In this document: one piece after another, positions 7,457 to 15,297 of the stretch
Position numbering within the stretch: the first letter of the stretch is position 1
Layout of the letters: each line of letters begins with the position of its first letter
Source of the DNA: Anaerolineaceae bacterium UBA5211
GTDB taxonomy: Bacteria > Chloroflexota > Anaerolineae > Anaerolineales > Anaerolineaceae
Direction: 5' to 3'
DNA: 19,824 bases
Assembly (NCBI GenBank): GCA_002412595.1
Contig: DHVJ01000041.1
Coordinates: 1 to 19,824 of the forward strand
Made by a program: the position numbers and the translations under genes
Notes under the pieces: model-generated
What the model saw: only the letters and a program-made list of their open reading frames with translations
Databases searched by the model: none
What the model was told of the DNA's origin: nothing

Positions 7457-8875
7457 CTATATTACTTTTGTTTCTTTGCGCTTGATAAATTTCCCTTCCC
7501 CTTTTCCACCTAACCATTTTGACCCATCCACAATAACTTTTCCACGCAGTAATACTTTTTCCACGACACCTTTCATCGGCCAGCCTTCATAGAGGCTGTA
7601 ATCTGTACGATGTTGCGCATATTTATAGCCATAAAGGATTTCTTTATCAGGATCCCAAATCGTTATGTCCGCGTCAGAGCCCGGCAGCAGCGTGCCTTTC
7701 TGGGGGTACATACCAAATATTTTAGCCGGATTGGTACTGGTAAGTTCCACAAAGCGGTTGGGGGTGATGCGATGCATTCCAACGCCGCATGACCACAACA
7801 CCATCAAACGGTCTCCAACACCCGGCAGTCCATTGGGAATTTTTGTGAAATCATCCTTGCCCAGCTCCTTCCCCGGAATAGCAATTTCCTGGCCTTCGTA
7901 CATAATAGGCGTTGTGCCGTCATAAAAGAAAGGACAATGGTCAGTCGCCATGGTTTGCATGGTGCCATCCTCAATCGCTTTCCAGATGCCAGCATTGTCT
8001 TCTTCGCTGCGCACGGGCGGCGAACAGACCCATTTGGCACCATCCGGTTGGCGTAAATGCTTGATATTAAAGAACATATATTGCGGGCAAGTCTCGCCCA
8101 TCACCGGCAGACCTTTCTGCCTGGCCCAGCGCAAATGCGCTACCCCGCCTTTTGTGTTCATATGCACAATATATACAGGTGCTTCCGCCTGTGCCGCCAA
8201 CGAAATCGTGCGGAACACAGCTTCCACTGCCCCCCAGGCCGGCCGGGTCAATGCGTGCCATTCCGGCGAAGTATGGCCAGCAGCCAAAGCCTCTTCCGTC
8301 AATACATCGATCACATCCCCATTTTCTGCATGCACCATTACCAGCATACCATTATCCCTGGCTATGCGCATCACCTTGAATATCCCGCCGTCATTCAACC
8401 GCAGGCGGTTGTTGTAGGCCGTAAAGACTTTCAAGGTGGTGATGCCTTCTTTTTTAAGCTGTGGAATTTCCTTGGCGATCGTATCGTCAAAGTGTGAAAT
8501 GTTCATATGGAAGCTGTAATCAACAGCAGCCTTGCTATCCGCCTTCTGATGCCAGGCATCAACACAATCTTGCAAATGGGGAAAATCCTGCGAAATAAAG
8601 TCGATCACGGTGGTGGTTCCGCCGAAAGCAGCCGCTTTATGACCGGTATAGTGGTCATCAGAGGAAACTGTGCCAGCCATCGGCAGTTCGAAGTGGGTGT
8701 GCACATCCACACCACCGGGCATGATCAGCTTGCCTTTGGCATCGATGACCTCCATCCCTTCCTGTTCCGGAATGTTTCCGGCGACTGTCGTAATTTTCTC
8801 CCCCTCAACCAGAATATCCGCATAAAAGGATTCAGATGCTGTGATGATTTTGCCTGACTTGATCAGGATAGCCAT
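7457..8875 (-). CDS. hydA: Dihydropyrimidinase / D-hydantoinase family cyclic amidohydrolase
   Basis: This cytoplasmic zinc enzyme hydrolyses the ring of dihydropyrimidines, hydantoins or related cyclic ureides to N-carbamoyl (ureido) acids. All metal ligands of the amidohydrolase fold are visible: H59 and H61 in VDVHTH, the carboxylated lysine K149 in TLKVFTAY, H182 in VHAENGD, H238 in YIVHM and D312 in ATDHCPF. The length, 472 residues, matches the family. A clear GGAGG lies five bases before the ATG. It follows the unrecognised 198-residue gene by 51 bp; a TATAAT in that gap has no good -35 box. The cluster context (carbamoyltransferase, carbamate kinase, nucleoside-type importer) suggests a ureide of the HyuA pathway of purine degradation rather than simple pyrimidine breakdown. 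The substrate cannot be read from the sequence. Confidence 0.95.
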   Translation of the reverse strand: MAILIKSGKIITASESFYADILVEGEKITTVAGNIPEQEGMEVIDAKGKLIMPGGVDVHTHFELPMAGTVSSDDHYTGHKAAAFGGTTTVIDFISQDFPHLQDCVDAWHQKADSKAAVDYSFHMNISHFDDTIAKEIPQLKKEGITTLKVFTAYNNRLRLNDGGIFKVMRIARDNGMLVMVHAENGDVIDVLTEEALAAGHTSPEWHALTRPAWGAVEAVFRTISLAAQAEAPVYIVHMNTKGGVAHLRWARQKGLPVMGETCPQYMFFNIKHLRQPDGAKWVCSPPVRSEEDNAGIWKAIEDGTMQTMATDHCPFFYDGTTPIMYEGQEIAIPGKELGKDDFTKIPNGLPGVGDRLMVLWSCGVGMHRITPNRFVELTSTNPAKIFGMYPQKGTLLPGSDADITIWDPDKEILYGYKYAQHRTDYSLYEGWPMKGVVEKVLLRGKVIVDGSKWLGGKGEGKFIKRKETKVI

Positions 8876-8926
8876 ACCAACCTCCAGTGATTTTATTTGT
8901 TATTGAGATAATTATATTGCAAGCCT

Positions 8927-9523
8927 CTAGCTCTGCGGCCCACGATCAAAGTGCAAATCACCCAACATCATCAATACTTCCGGGGTGAGTTCCAACTCTG
9001 GAGAATTCTCGCTTGAATATAATTCCGATTCACGTGCCTTCTCGCACAATGAATGCCACAAGACTTTTCTTTCTTCCGACTTCACCACCAGCTCATTGAC
9101 AATCCGGGCATTATTGAACAATTCACCAGTTGTGTAAAGAAAGGTGATTCTTTTCCATTTATCCGTTTGAATTGGCACACGCAGACGCTGCAATCCCCCT
9201 AATTGGATTTTGTAATATTCCTCATCCGCCCGCGGATGGTCCGGTTCATCGCGGATGATCTCTCTACGCCGGGTTAATTCCACACCCCGCACTTGGCTGT
9301 AATATTCAATGCAATTCGCATGGGCTTTGCCAAAACTGGAGGGCTGGTAAAACGCCAGATAATCCACTTGGACGATCTTGGGAGCAAAACGGAATGGGAT
9401 GCGATACCAGCCAAGCACTCGCGCGATTTCCAAATCACGCGGAGACGGCATGACCGCCACCAACATCAACGCGGAAGTTGGCGGCAGGCTGTCTCCGTCA
9501 TACGCCTGGCCGGTATCGATCAT
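8927..9523 (-). CDS. Hypothetical protein, 198 aa, family not recognised
   Basis: A soluble 198-residue protein without signal peptide or membrane helices. Its N-terminus has a hydrophobic strand, then PSPRDLEIARVLGWYRIPFR and IVQVDYLAFYQPSSFG. Later come RGVELTRRREIIRDEPDHPR, YYKIQLGGLQRL and KWKRITFLYTTGELF (about 140-155). These blocks look ordered and conserved rather than random. The D/E, Q and K residues after beta strands recall small nuclease or nucleotide-binding folds, but no diagnostic motif is present and I assign no function. It lies 8 bp after the PLP enzyme and before the hydantoinase, so it is co-transcribed with catabolic genes. It could be an accessory factor for that pathway or an unrelated passenger. 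Confidence 0.85.
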   Translation of the reverse strand: MIDTGQAYDGDSLPPTSALMLVAVMPSPRDLEIARVLGWYRIPFRFAPKIVQVDYLAFYQPSSFGKAHANCIEYYSQVRGVELTRRREIIRDEPDHPRADEEYYKIQLGGLQRLRVPIQTDKWKRITFLYTTGELFNNARIVNELVVKSEERKVLWHSLCEKARESELYSSENSPELELTPEVLMMLGDLHFDRGPQS

Positions 9524-9531
9524 GGTTTAAC

Positions 9532-10998
9532 TTATTGCAGACCAACCTTTTTGTTGAATTCCACAATTAAATCGTCGATCTCTTCAACCTGGGATTGATA
9601 ACCGGTCCAGTAATCCGGGTCGTACCATTGATCCTGGATTTCCTCGTAGGTCTTACCCTGCTGTTCCACCCAGGTGTAGTATTTCAAATTATGCACACGG
9701 CGCTTGTCCTGGTAAGTCAGGTCAAGCAGGTTGTCGGTGCTCTGCCCTTCCAGGTAATGAGCGAAATGCGCGGCGGCGTCCACTTCAGAATACTCGCCGG
9801 ATTCTTCGTGCATTTCTTTCAGGCGGCTCTGGTAGAGCTCCATGGAGTCGGTCAAAACGGTCAGCACCACGTCGTTTTCGCCCATCTCGAAATATTTGGC
9901 CATCTTGATGGCTGAGAGCATGTTGGCGATGCCGGAGAAGCCCAATAAATCCAGATTCTCAACGGTTTCAGCGGGAACGCCCTTCTCAATCAGGTATTCA
10001 TGGCCGGCTTTCTCATTAAAAAGACGCGAAAGGTTTACCACCGCGTTATCATCAATAGCGGTGATCACGTCGGTGTTTTTGACGTTGTGGATCCACGGGA
10101 CGTGCTTGTCACCGATGCCTTCGATGCGGTGCGCACCGAAGCCGTTTTCCAACAGTGTCGGGCACTGCAGCGCTTCGGAACCACCCACCAAACTGCCGGG
10201 GAAAATCTGCTTCATATAATCACCGCAGGCAATGGTGCCGGCTGAACCGGTGGTCAGGATGACGCCGCGGTAATTATCGCGCGGGCCTAATTCCTTTTTC
10301 AGAACTTCTTCCATCGCGTGGCCGGTAACTTCGTAATGCCACAGATAGTTGCCAAATTCTTCGAACTGGTTGAAGATCATCAAATCTTCGCCGCTTTCAC
10401 GCAGCTCCCAGCATTTATCAAAGATTTCTTTCACATTCGATTCGCTGCCAGGGGTGGCAATGATCTCGCCCGCTACGGTCTTGAGCCATTCAAAGCGTTC
10501 CTTGCTCATACCTTCCGGCAGAATTGCGACAGATTCGCAAGCCAGCAGGTTGGAATCGTAAGCGCCGCCGCGGCAGTAGTTGCCCGTGGAAGGCCAAACA
10601 GCTTTCTGGGTAACGGGGTCAAATTGGCCGGTCACCAAGCGCGGCACCAGGCAGCCGAAGGATGCGCCTACTTTATGCGCACCGGTGGGGAACCATTTTC
10701 CGATCAACACGATGATGCGGGCATCTACGCCTGTCAGGCTCTTGGGTAATTCCATATAGTTGACGCCGTCGAACTGCCCGCCTTTTTCCTTGGGTTCATT
10801 TTTCCAGGTAATACGGAAAAGGTTGCGCGGATTCAGTTCCCATAAGCCAATCGACTTCAATTCCTCTTTATACTTGGCAGGGATTAGACTGGGATCTTTC
10901 ATTTGAGCGAAAGTGGGGATAATGATGTTGCGCTCACGCGCCCGTTTGATGGAATTTTCCAATCGATCGGGGTAAACGGTTAGATCAATTTTGGCCAT
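9532..10998 (-). CDS. Large fold-type II PLP-dependent enzyme (cysteine synthase/TrpB-like)
   Basis: A 488-residue member of the PLP beta family, whose members catalyse beta-elimination, beta-replacement or ammonia-lyase reactions on amino acids. The probable Schiff-base lysine is K109 in PTGAHKVGAS, a context closer to TrpB than to cysteine synthase. STGNY (137-141) is the substrate-binding loop and TTGSAGT (249-255) the phosphate-binding loop. NQFEEFGNYLWHYEVTG resembles the cysteine-synthase QFxNPxNxxxHxxTTG segment. It is over 100 residues longer than cysteine synthases, with a charged C-terminal extension. AGGAGAAA precedes the ATG, whose A is also the last base of the upstream TAA stop (TAATG), indicating translational coupling. 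The substrate is unknown. In this context a lyase for 2,3-diaminopropionate or a similar amino acid is a reasonable guess. Confidence 0.88.
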   Translation of the reverse strand: MAKIDLTVYPDRLENSIKRARERNIIIPTFAQMKDPSLIPAKYKEELKSIGLWELNPRNLFRITWKNEPKEKGGQFDGVNYMELPKSLTGVDARIIVLIGKWFPTGAHKVGASFGCLVPRLVTGQFDPVTQKAVWPSTGNYCRGGAYDSNLLACESVAILPEGMSKERFEWLKTVAGEIIATPGSESNVKEIFDKCWELRESGEDLMIFNQFEEFGNYLWHYEVTGHAMEEVLKKELGPRDNYRGVILTTGSAGTIACGDYMKQIFPGSLVGGSEALQCPTLLENGFGAHRIEGIGDKHVPWIHNVKNTDVITAIDDNAVVNLSRLFNEKAGHEYLIEKGVPAETVENLDLLGFSGIANMLSAIKMAKYFEMGENDVVLTVLTDSMELYQSRLKEMHEESGEYSEVDAAAHFAHYLEGQSTDNLLDLTYQDKRRVHNLKYYTWVEQQGKTYEEIQDQWYDPDYWTGYQSQVEEIDDLIVEFNKKVGLQ

Positions 10999-11975
10999 TA
11001 ATTATTTCTCCTGATAGATGTATTTGGATTTTCCGGACCCCGGCTGACGATATACAGCGGGCGTCCTTTCACTTCGTCATAGATCCTGCCGATATACTCA
11101 CCCAGAATGCCCAGAGTAATTAACTGCACCCCGCCCAGGAATAGAACCATGATCAGGGTGGTCGCTTGACCCAGCAAGGCTGCTTTATTGGAAAGGCGCA
11201 AAATGATCACGATGGGAATCGCGACAATACTGATTCCTGCGCATGTGAATCCCAAATAAGTCGCCAATTGCAGTGGAAAATAGGAAAAACCGGTAATGGC
11301 ATTTAATGCCAATTTCAGCATTTTGCTGAATGGGTATTTTGTCTTTCCGGCAAAGCGTTCCTTGCGGTCATACTCCACGCCAATTTGCCGGTAGCCCACC
11401 CAGGATGCCATCCCTCGCAGGAAGCGGTGCCGCTCCCGCATTTGGCACAGCACATCCACTACAATCCGGTCAAGCAGCCGAAAATCACCGGTATCCAGCG
11501 GGATTTTCACATCGGTAATGCGGTAAATCAGGCGGTAGAAAGCCGAAGCCGTGAACAGTTTGAACCACGACTCCCCTTCCCGTTTCCGCCGCACCGCATA
11601 CACCACCTCATAGCCTTCCTTCCATTTGGCAATCAGATCCAGCATCACTTCCGGCGGGTCCTGCAAATCGGCATCAATGATCAGCACTGCGTCCCCGCGG
11701 GAAAAATCTAACCCCGCGGTAACGGCAATCTGATGGCCGAAATTACGCGCAAAGATGACCGGTTTGACATGTTTATCTTTTTTTGCCAATGTCAGGATAA
11801 TATCGGTGGAACCGTCCGTGGAACCATCATCTACCAGGATCAACTCCCAGGCAGCTTTCAGCGAGTTCATCACCTGGCTAACTTGATTGTAAAACTCTTC
11901 CACACAACCAATTTCGTTATAGACAGGCGCAACAACGCTGAAGACAGGATTCTTTTCGGCAAGATTGTCTGACAT
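10998..11975 (-). CDS. GT2-family glycosyltransferase, polyprenyl-phosphate sugar transferase type
   Basis: A membrane-anchored GT-A enzyme like dolichol-phosphate mannosyltransferase, GtrB and ArnC, which moves a sugar from a nucleotide donor to a polyprenyl phosphate. Motifs in order are APVYNE (16-21), DDGSTDGS (49-56), the metal-binding DADLQDPPE (101-109), TGDFRLLDR (162-170) and RHRFLRG (182-188). Two transmembrane helices follow at about 235-258 and 268-293, as in GtrB. At 325 residues it has the normal length. The 30-bp gap before it has no Shine-Dalgarno. Its last base is shared with the start of the PLP enzyme. A cell-envelope gene inside a catabolic cluster is out of place and may be a passenger. 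The sugar is not known. Confidence 0.93.
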   Translation of the reverse strand: MSDNLAEKNPVFSVVAPVYNEIGCVEEFYNQVSQVMNSLKAAWELILVDDGSTDGSTDIILTLAKKDKHVKPVIFARNFGHQIAVTAGLDFSRGDAVLIIDADLQDPPEVMLDLIAKWKEGYEVVYAVRRKREGESWFKLFTASAFYRLIYRITDVKIPLDTGDFRLLDRIVVDVLCQMRERHRFLRGMASWVGYRQIGVEYDRKERFAGKTKYPFSKMLKLALNAITGFSYFPLQLATYLGFTCAGISIVAIPIVIILRLSNKAALLGQATTLIMVLFLGGVQLITLGILGEYIGRIYDEVKGRPLYIVSRGPENPNTSIRRNN

Positions 11976-12005
11976 ATTTATATTGTATCTGAAAGTGCTA
12001 ATCTA

Positions 12006-13244
12006 TCAAAGGACTTTTTTTAATGCTTCCAGTGTCGGTTTCACGATCGGGGCGGCCTTCACAGCTGAAATGGCTGCCTTGACATCCTTCAAACCGCTGC
12101 CGGTCAGCATCACCAACACCGGGTCGCTGGGTTCAATGAAACCCTGCTCAACAGCGCTTTCCAGGCCGGCGTAAGCGGAGGCTGCGGCCGGTTCGGCGAA
12201 GATGCCCTCCAGCCCCAGACGGGCAATTGCCTTGAGAATATGGTCGTCGGTGATGGTGATGTATCTGCCGCCCGTTTGCGTAGCTGCCCGCAGTGCGCGC
12301 AGGCCGTCGTGCGGGTGATCCACCGAGACACTGTCCGCGATGGTATCGGCTTTCACCGGTAGGATGTCCTCATTACCTGCAAAGAAAGCGTTGGCAATGG
12401 AAGCAGAGCCTTCTGGTTGGACACCGAAAATGCGCGGCATCTGATCCAGCCAGCCTAATTCAAGTAAGTCCTTGAATCCTTTATGCACACCCGCAATAAT
12501 GTTGCCATCCCCTACTGGAACAAAAACGGTCAGCGGTTTCTTTAGCCCGCCGCGATAAATCACTTGCTCCCAAATTTCAAAACCGGCAGTCTTTTTACCT
12601 TCCGCCGTAAAAGGATTGAAACCGGTATTACGTGAATACCATCCAAATTCATCCGCCGCTTTCAGCGACAGCTCGAATGCATCATCATACACACCGTCCA
12701 CCAGGAAAACTCGCGCGCCAAATACCAGCAGCTGGGCAACTTTAGCCTGGGGAGCAGCTTTAGGGACAAAAATAACGGTATCCTGTTTGGCTGCCGCGGC
12801 CATGCCGGCCAATGCCGCACCAGCGTTGCCGGAAGAGGATGTCACCACCACTTCCGCGCCGATCTCTCTGGCGCGTGCGATGACAAGCGAGCTGGCACGA
12901 TCTTTAAAGGATGCGGTTGGGTTGCGGCCATCGTCCTTCAGCCACAACTGCTCAAGACCCAGCTCATCCGCCAGCGCCTTAGGCCAGTAAACAGGCGTCC
13001 AACCCACAGATCGCAGCGTGGTTCCCTGCAAACCTGGGTCTTCCACCGGAAGCAGCGGTAAATAGCGCCAATGGGATTGGTCACCAGATGCCATAATTTT
13101 CTCGGGTGAGAATTCTTTATTGATCCCCTGGTAATCCAAAATGATATCCAGGTTCCCGCCGTCGGCGGGGCACGTATAGGTTACTTCATGCGGTTCGTAA
13201 GTCTTTCCGCACACAGAACAGCGATAAGATTTGAATTTTTCCAT
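12006..13244 (-). CDS. thrC: Threonine synthase-like PLP-dependent enzyme
   Basis: A fold-type II PLP enzyme of the threonine synthase family, which converts O-phosphohomoserine to threonine in the cytoplasm. The N-terminus is a short metal-ribbon-like module with C9, C12 and C25, but D28 stands where a fourth Cys is usual. K114 in NPTASFKDR is the Schiff-base lysine, SSSGNAG (135-141) the substrate loop and VGDGNIIAG the phosphate loop. At 412 residues it is normal for the zinc-ribbon class. No Shine-Dalgarno precedes the ATG, which lies 9 bp after the permease stop, so translation is probably coupled. No hom or thrB is adjacent; the position behind a nucleoside-type importer leaves open another beta-eliminating lyase role in the catabolic pathway. 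Confidence 0.88.
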   Translation of the reverse strand: MEKFKSYRCSVCGKTYEPHEVTYTCPADGGNLDIILDYQGINKEFSPEKIMASGDQSHWRYLPLLPVEDPGLQGTTLRSVGWTPVYWPKALADELGLEQLWLKDDGRNPTASFKDRASSLVIARAREIGAEVVVTSSSGNAGAALAGMAAAAKQDTVIFVPKAAPQAKVAQLLVFGARVFLVDGVYDDAFELSLKAADEFGWYSRNTGFNPFTAEGKKTAGFEIWEQVIYRGGLKKPLTVFVPVGDGNIIAGVHKGFKDLLELGWLDQMPRIFGVQPEGSASIANAFFAGNEDILPVKADTIADSVSVDHPHDGLRALRAATQTGGRYITITDDHILKAIARLGLEGIFAEPAAASAYAGLESAVEQGFIEPSDPVLVMLTGSGLKDVKAAISAVKAAPIVKPTLEALKKVL

Positions 13245-13253
13245 GGGGGTATT

Positions 13254-14246
13254 TTACTCTCTTTCAAATGGGACACCCAGCGAAGCGGGCGGCGGTTTGC
13301 GCAGGAAGCGAAATAGTTTGTAGAATCCACCGCGTACACCGCGCGGCAGCCTGGCCATCATGCGGGTCACCCATTCCGTATCGCCAATGTTGACAAACAA
13401 CAGCGTCAGGATCATCAACGGGAAAGGCGCCACCTGTAATACCTGTGAGGGCACGCTGGTCCAGTAAGATTGCAGAGCCAGACCCAACCACTGCAGAAAC
13501 ACAAATAGATAAGCGCCGAACGATCCGCGCAGCGGGTTCCAGCCGCCAAAGATCGTGATGGATAGCACAATCCAGCCGATGCCGTCCAGCCCGGTCATGG
13601 TGCCGTTCCAACCGGCTTTGATGCTCAACGAATACATTGGTCCGGCCAGGCCGATCAGGCCGGAGCCCAAAGCGGTGTAAAGATAACGTTGTCGGTTGAC
13701 GTCAATGCCGCGTGAATAAGCAGAGATTGGCTGCTCTCCCACCCCGCGCAGGATCAAACCCTGGCGGGTATGGAAAATCCAATAATAACTCATCGCAATG
13801 AGGACATAGCTAAAATAGACCAGCACATTCTGGTCAAAAAACAGCGGTCCCAGGATGGGGATATCTTTCAACAGCGGAATAGCAAACCTGTTCACTGTCG
13901 GCCCGGGCAAGACCATGAAAGGCGTCCCCAGAAAATAAGCCAGGTCACGGAATAAAAGCGACAAGATAAAGCCAACGGCTACTTGGGATTGTTTGAGTGA
14001 AATACTGCTGAACGAAATCAGCAGCCCCGCTGCCGCGCCGGTCACAAAACCTGCCAGCAGCCCAACCCACACCATACCGGTGGTATAGGCGGCCGCAAAA
14101 CCGACCATGGCCGCCAGGACAATTAAGCCATTCGCGGACAGGTTAATCACGCCGGAGCGCTCAGAAAAGGTTTCGCCAATTACAGCTACCACCACAGGCG
14201 TGGCAGCCGCGACAACACCCGCCATATTGGTAAGGAATTCATTCAT
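13254..14246 (-). CDS. BMP-family ABC importer, second permease (NupQ/YufQ-like)
   Basis: An inner-membrane permease of the branched-chain/ribose type (COG1079-like), 330 residues with about nine hydrophobic helices. The segment ERSGVINLSANGLIVLAAM (about 29-47) matches the family's GVxNLGxEGxMLxGA motif. It pairs with the permease encoded just upstream, whose stop it overlaps by 8 bp, and uses the double ATPase before that. Such systems import purine nucleosides (Bacillus NupNOPQ, Streptococcus Rns). The C-terminus is an Arg/Lys/Pro-rich cytoplasmic tail after the last helix. The exact solute is not determinable here. Confidence 0.93.
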   Translation of the reverse strand: MNEFLTNMAGVVAAATPVVVAVIGETFSERSGVINLSANGLIVLAAMVGFAAAYTTGMVWVGLLAGFVTGAAAGLLISFSSISLKQSQVAVGFILSLLFRDLAYFLGTPFMVLPGPTVNRFAIPLLKDIPILGPLFFDQNVLVYFSYVLIAMSYYWIFHTRQGLILRGVGEQPISAYSRGIDVNRQRYLYTALGSGLIGLAGPMYSLSIKAGWNGTMTGLDGIGWIVLSITIFGGWNPLRGSFGAYLFVFLQWLGLALQSYWTSVPSQVLQVAPFPLMILTLLFVNIGDTEWVTRMMARLPRGVRGGFYKLFRFLRKPPPASLGVPFERE

Positions 14247-15297
14247 CGCTCAGATCTTCCTCTTTCTTCAACATTTTTTTCCTGACACCGTCCATCAGCA
14301 TAAAGAAAAGCACCAATGCTGACTGCATCACACCCGACAGTGTGGAATCGATTTTCATCATGATTGGCAGCTGAATACCTCCGATGTTGAGCGCCGCGAA
14401 CAGCAGCGCCACCGGCACAGCCCAAACGATCTGGTAATCCACCAGCATAGCCACCAACAGCCCTAAAAAGCCATATCCGGAAGAAATAGAGGGAATCAGG
14501 CGGTGATACACACCCAACACCTGAACAGCTCCGGTTAGGCCGGCAAACAGGCCGCATAATACAAATGCCAGCAGCATGTATTTGGAAGGCGATATACCCA
14601 TTTGGATGGCGGCTTTGTAATTCTTTCCGACTGCTTTCAAACGCAGGCCGATCACCGTGTGTTGTAATAAGAAATAAACAATAAGAACAGATGCAACCGC
14701 CAATGCCAACGACCAGACGCTCAGACGATATCCAGGTATAGTTGGCAGCCAGATAGACATATCAAAGGGTTCCGTACCACTCATGGATGCCACACCGGCT
14801 CTTTTCCACGGTCCAAAAATCAACCACAATGTCAAAGCGGTCGCGATGAAATTCAAACCCAAACCGGCAAAGATTTCGCTGACTCCCCCGTAGAACTTCA
14901 AGACACCCGCCAGTAAAGCCCAGATGATGCCGCCTGCCATACCGGCCAGAATGCCTGCCAGAATGATCACCACCGGAGGCAGTCCGGAATCCTGCAGCAG
15001 GCGCAGCGCCCAGGTTGTCATGATAGCGCCCAGGCTGATTTGACCTTCGATGCCGATGTTCCATAACCCGGTTGTGAATGTGATCACCAGCCCGCAGGTG
15101 GCCAGGATCAACGGCACCCAGGCTACGAATGAATCGGCAATTTTAATCGGGGTGGATACCGCCCCCATCAGGATATTGCCGAAAGCTTCCCAGGGATTTG
15201 CCTTGGCGATTACCAGCACTAACGCAGTGAATAGCAGCGCCGCCAGTATGCCGGAAATACGAAATAGAAAATTAATGAATCCGCGATTTTTTCTCAT
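14239..15297 (-). CDS. BMP-family ABC importer, first permease (NupP/YufP-like)
   Basis: An inner-membrane permease of 352 residues (COG4603-like) with about ten hydrophobic helices. WNIGIEGQISLGAIMTTWAL matches the NIGxEGQxxxGA signature of this permease class, and the FYGGVSEIFAGLGLNFIA segment is typical of the sugar/nucleoside branch. It overlaps the ATPase gene by 4 bp (ATGA) and the second permease by 8 bp, so the three are translated together. The N-terminus MRKNRG is a short positively charged cytoplasmic start. It forms the channel heterodimer with the next gene's product. Confidence 0.93.
   Translation of the reverse strand: MRKNRGFINFLFRISGILAALLFTALVLVIAKANPWEAFGNILMGAVSTPIKIADSFVAWVPLILATCGLVITFTTGLWNIGIEGQISLGAIMTTWALRLLQDSGLPPVVIILAGILAGMAGGIIWALLAGVLKFYGGVSEIFAGLGLNFIATALTLWLIFGPWKRAGVASMSGTEPFDMSIWLPTIPGYRLSVWSLALAVASVLIVYFLLQHTVIGLRLKAVGKNYKAAIQMGISPSKYMLLAFVLCGLFAGLTGAVQVLGVYHRLIPSISSGYGFLGLLVAMLVDYQIVWAVPVALLFAALNIGGIQLPIMMKIDSTLSGVMQSALVLFFMLMDGVRKKMLKKEEDLSDE

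Noticed and set aside
8887..8925. TATAAT before the hydantoinase as an internal promoter
   Set aside because: No acceptable -35 hexamer occurs 16-18 bp upstream, and AT-rich gaps produce such matches by chance.
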